In this document: one piece after another, positions 7,083-7,180 of the stretch
Position numbering within the stretch: position 1 is the stretch's first letter
How the letters are laid out: every line of letters starts with the position of its first letter
Assembly (NCBI GenBank): GCA_031276105.1
Contig: JAISNS010000220.1
Location: 1-7,180 of the forward strand
Length of the DNA stretch: 7,180 bases
Reading direction: 5' to 3'
Source of the DNA: Dysgonamonadaceae bacterium
GTDB lineage: Bacteria; Bacteroidota; Bacteroidia; Bacteroidales; Azobacteroidaceae
Translations under genes and position numbers: made by a program
The notes under the pieces: model-generated
Database searches by the model: none
What the model was told of the DNA's origin: nothing
Seen by the model: the letters and a program-made list of their open reading frames with translations, nothing else

Positions 7083-7180
7083 CGCCGTAAATACCTCATT
7101 TTCACCTAATTTATTCCAACAAAACAACCTCAGTAGTAGCAAGTGATGCAATAGATGTTCCCCGACCTCATTAACCTCAT

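Larger units (their letters stand above)
6926..7180. other. AT-rich region upstream of fecR without a recognisable gene
   Basis: This 255-bp stretch precedes the fecR start and reaches the window edge. No frame on the minus strand shows ECF sigma region 2 or 4 sequence. One minus-strand frame stays open from about 7178 to 6846, but it overlaps the fecR start out of frame and its translation does not look like a protein. The region contains one arm of the 21-bp inverted repeat (7062-7082), a small inverted repeat (7038-7055) and a TTAATTAA palindrome (6997-7004). I did not find a convincing Bacteroides-type promoter (TTTG, about 20 bp, TAnnTTTG) reading towards fecR. It most likely holds the leader and promoter of the operon or the spacer after a more distant sigma gene. 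Confidence 0.6.

Noticed and set aside
6846..7151. 101-codon minus-strand open frame overlapping the start of fecR
   Set aside because: It overlaps the first 80 bases of the well-supported fecR gene out of frame, covers AT-rich leader DNA, and does not resemble a sigma factor or any family I know, although the frame stays open to the window edge.

Overview
The window looks like chromosomal DNA of a member of the Bacteroidota, most likely the order Bacteroidales. The evidence is a SusC-type TonB-dependent transporter and a SusD-type lipoprotein encoded as an adjacent pair, a Bacteroidota-style FecR anti-sigma factor with a C-terminal DUF4974-like domain, and AT-rich leaders without Shine-Dalgarno motifs. 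The genus cannot be told from the sequence.

All three convincing genes lie on the minus strand and read right to left. They are a FecR-like anti-sigma factor (6925-5903), a SusC-like outer-membrane transporter with an N-terminal STN signalling domain (5887-2522), and a SusD-like surface lipoprotein (2488-578). The gaps are 15 bp and 33 bp, so they probably form one transcription unit. All three reading frames are intact and of normal length.

The likely working model is that SusD captures a glycan or similar nutrient at the cell surface and SusC imports it with energy from TonB. The STN domain of SusC then reports occupancy to the periplasmic part of FecR, which releases an ECF sigma factor that activates the operon. 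The ECF sigma gene that normally precedes fecR is not visible in the 255 bp upstream of it. No glycan-degrading enzyme lies in the window, so the substrate cannot be named.

Both flanks are non-coding and carry repeats. Downstream of susD (1-577) there is, in order from the gene: a 5-copy heptanucleotide repeat touching the gene end, three copies of a two-hairpin palindromic repeat whose stems show compensatory changes, a tandem pair of 21-bp G4/C4 hairpins that can refold into an alternative hairpin, one arm of a 21-bp exact inverted repeat, and a short stretch that may be a decayed gene. Upstream of fecR (6926-7180) the DNA is AT-rich and carries the other arm of the 21-bp inverted repeat, so the cassette is bracketed by the two arms about 6.9 kb apart. 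No wholly new protein system is visible; the most unusual material is in these flanking repeats.
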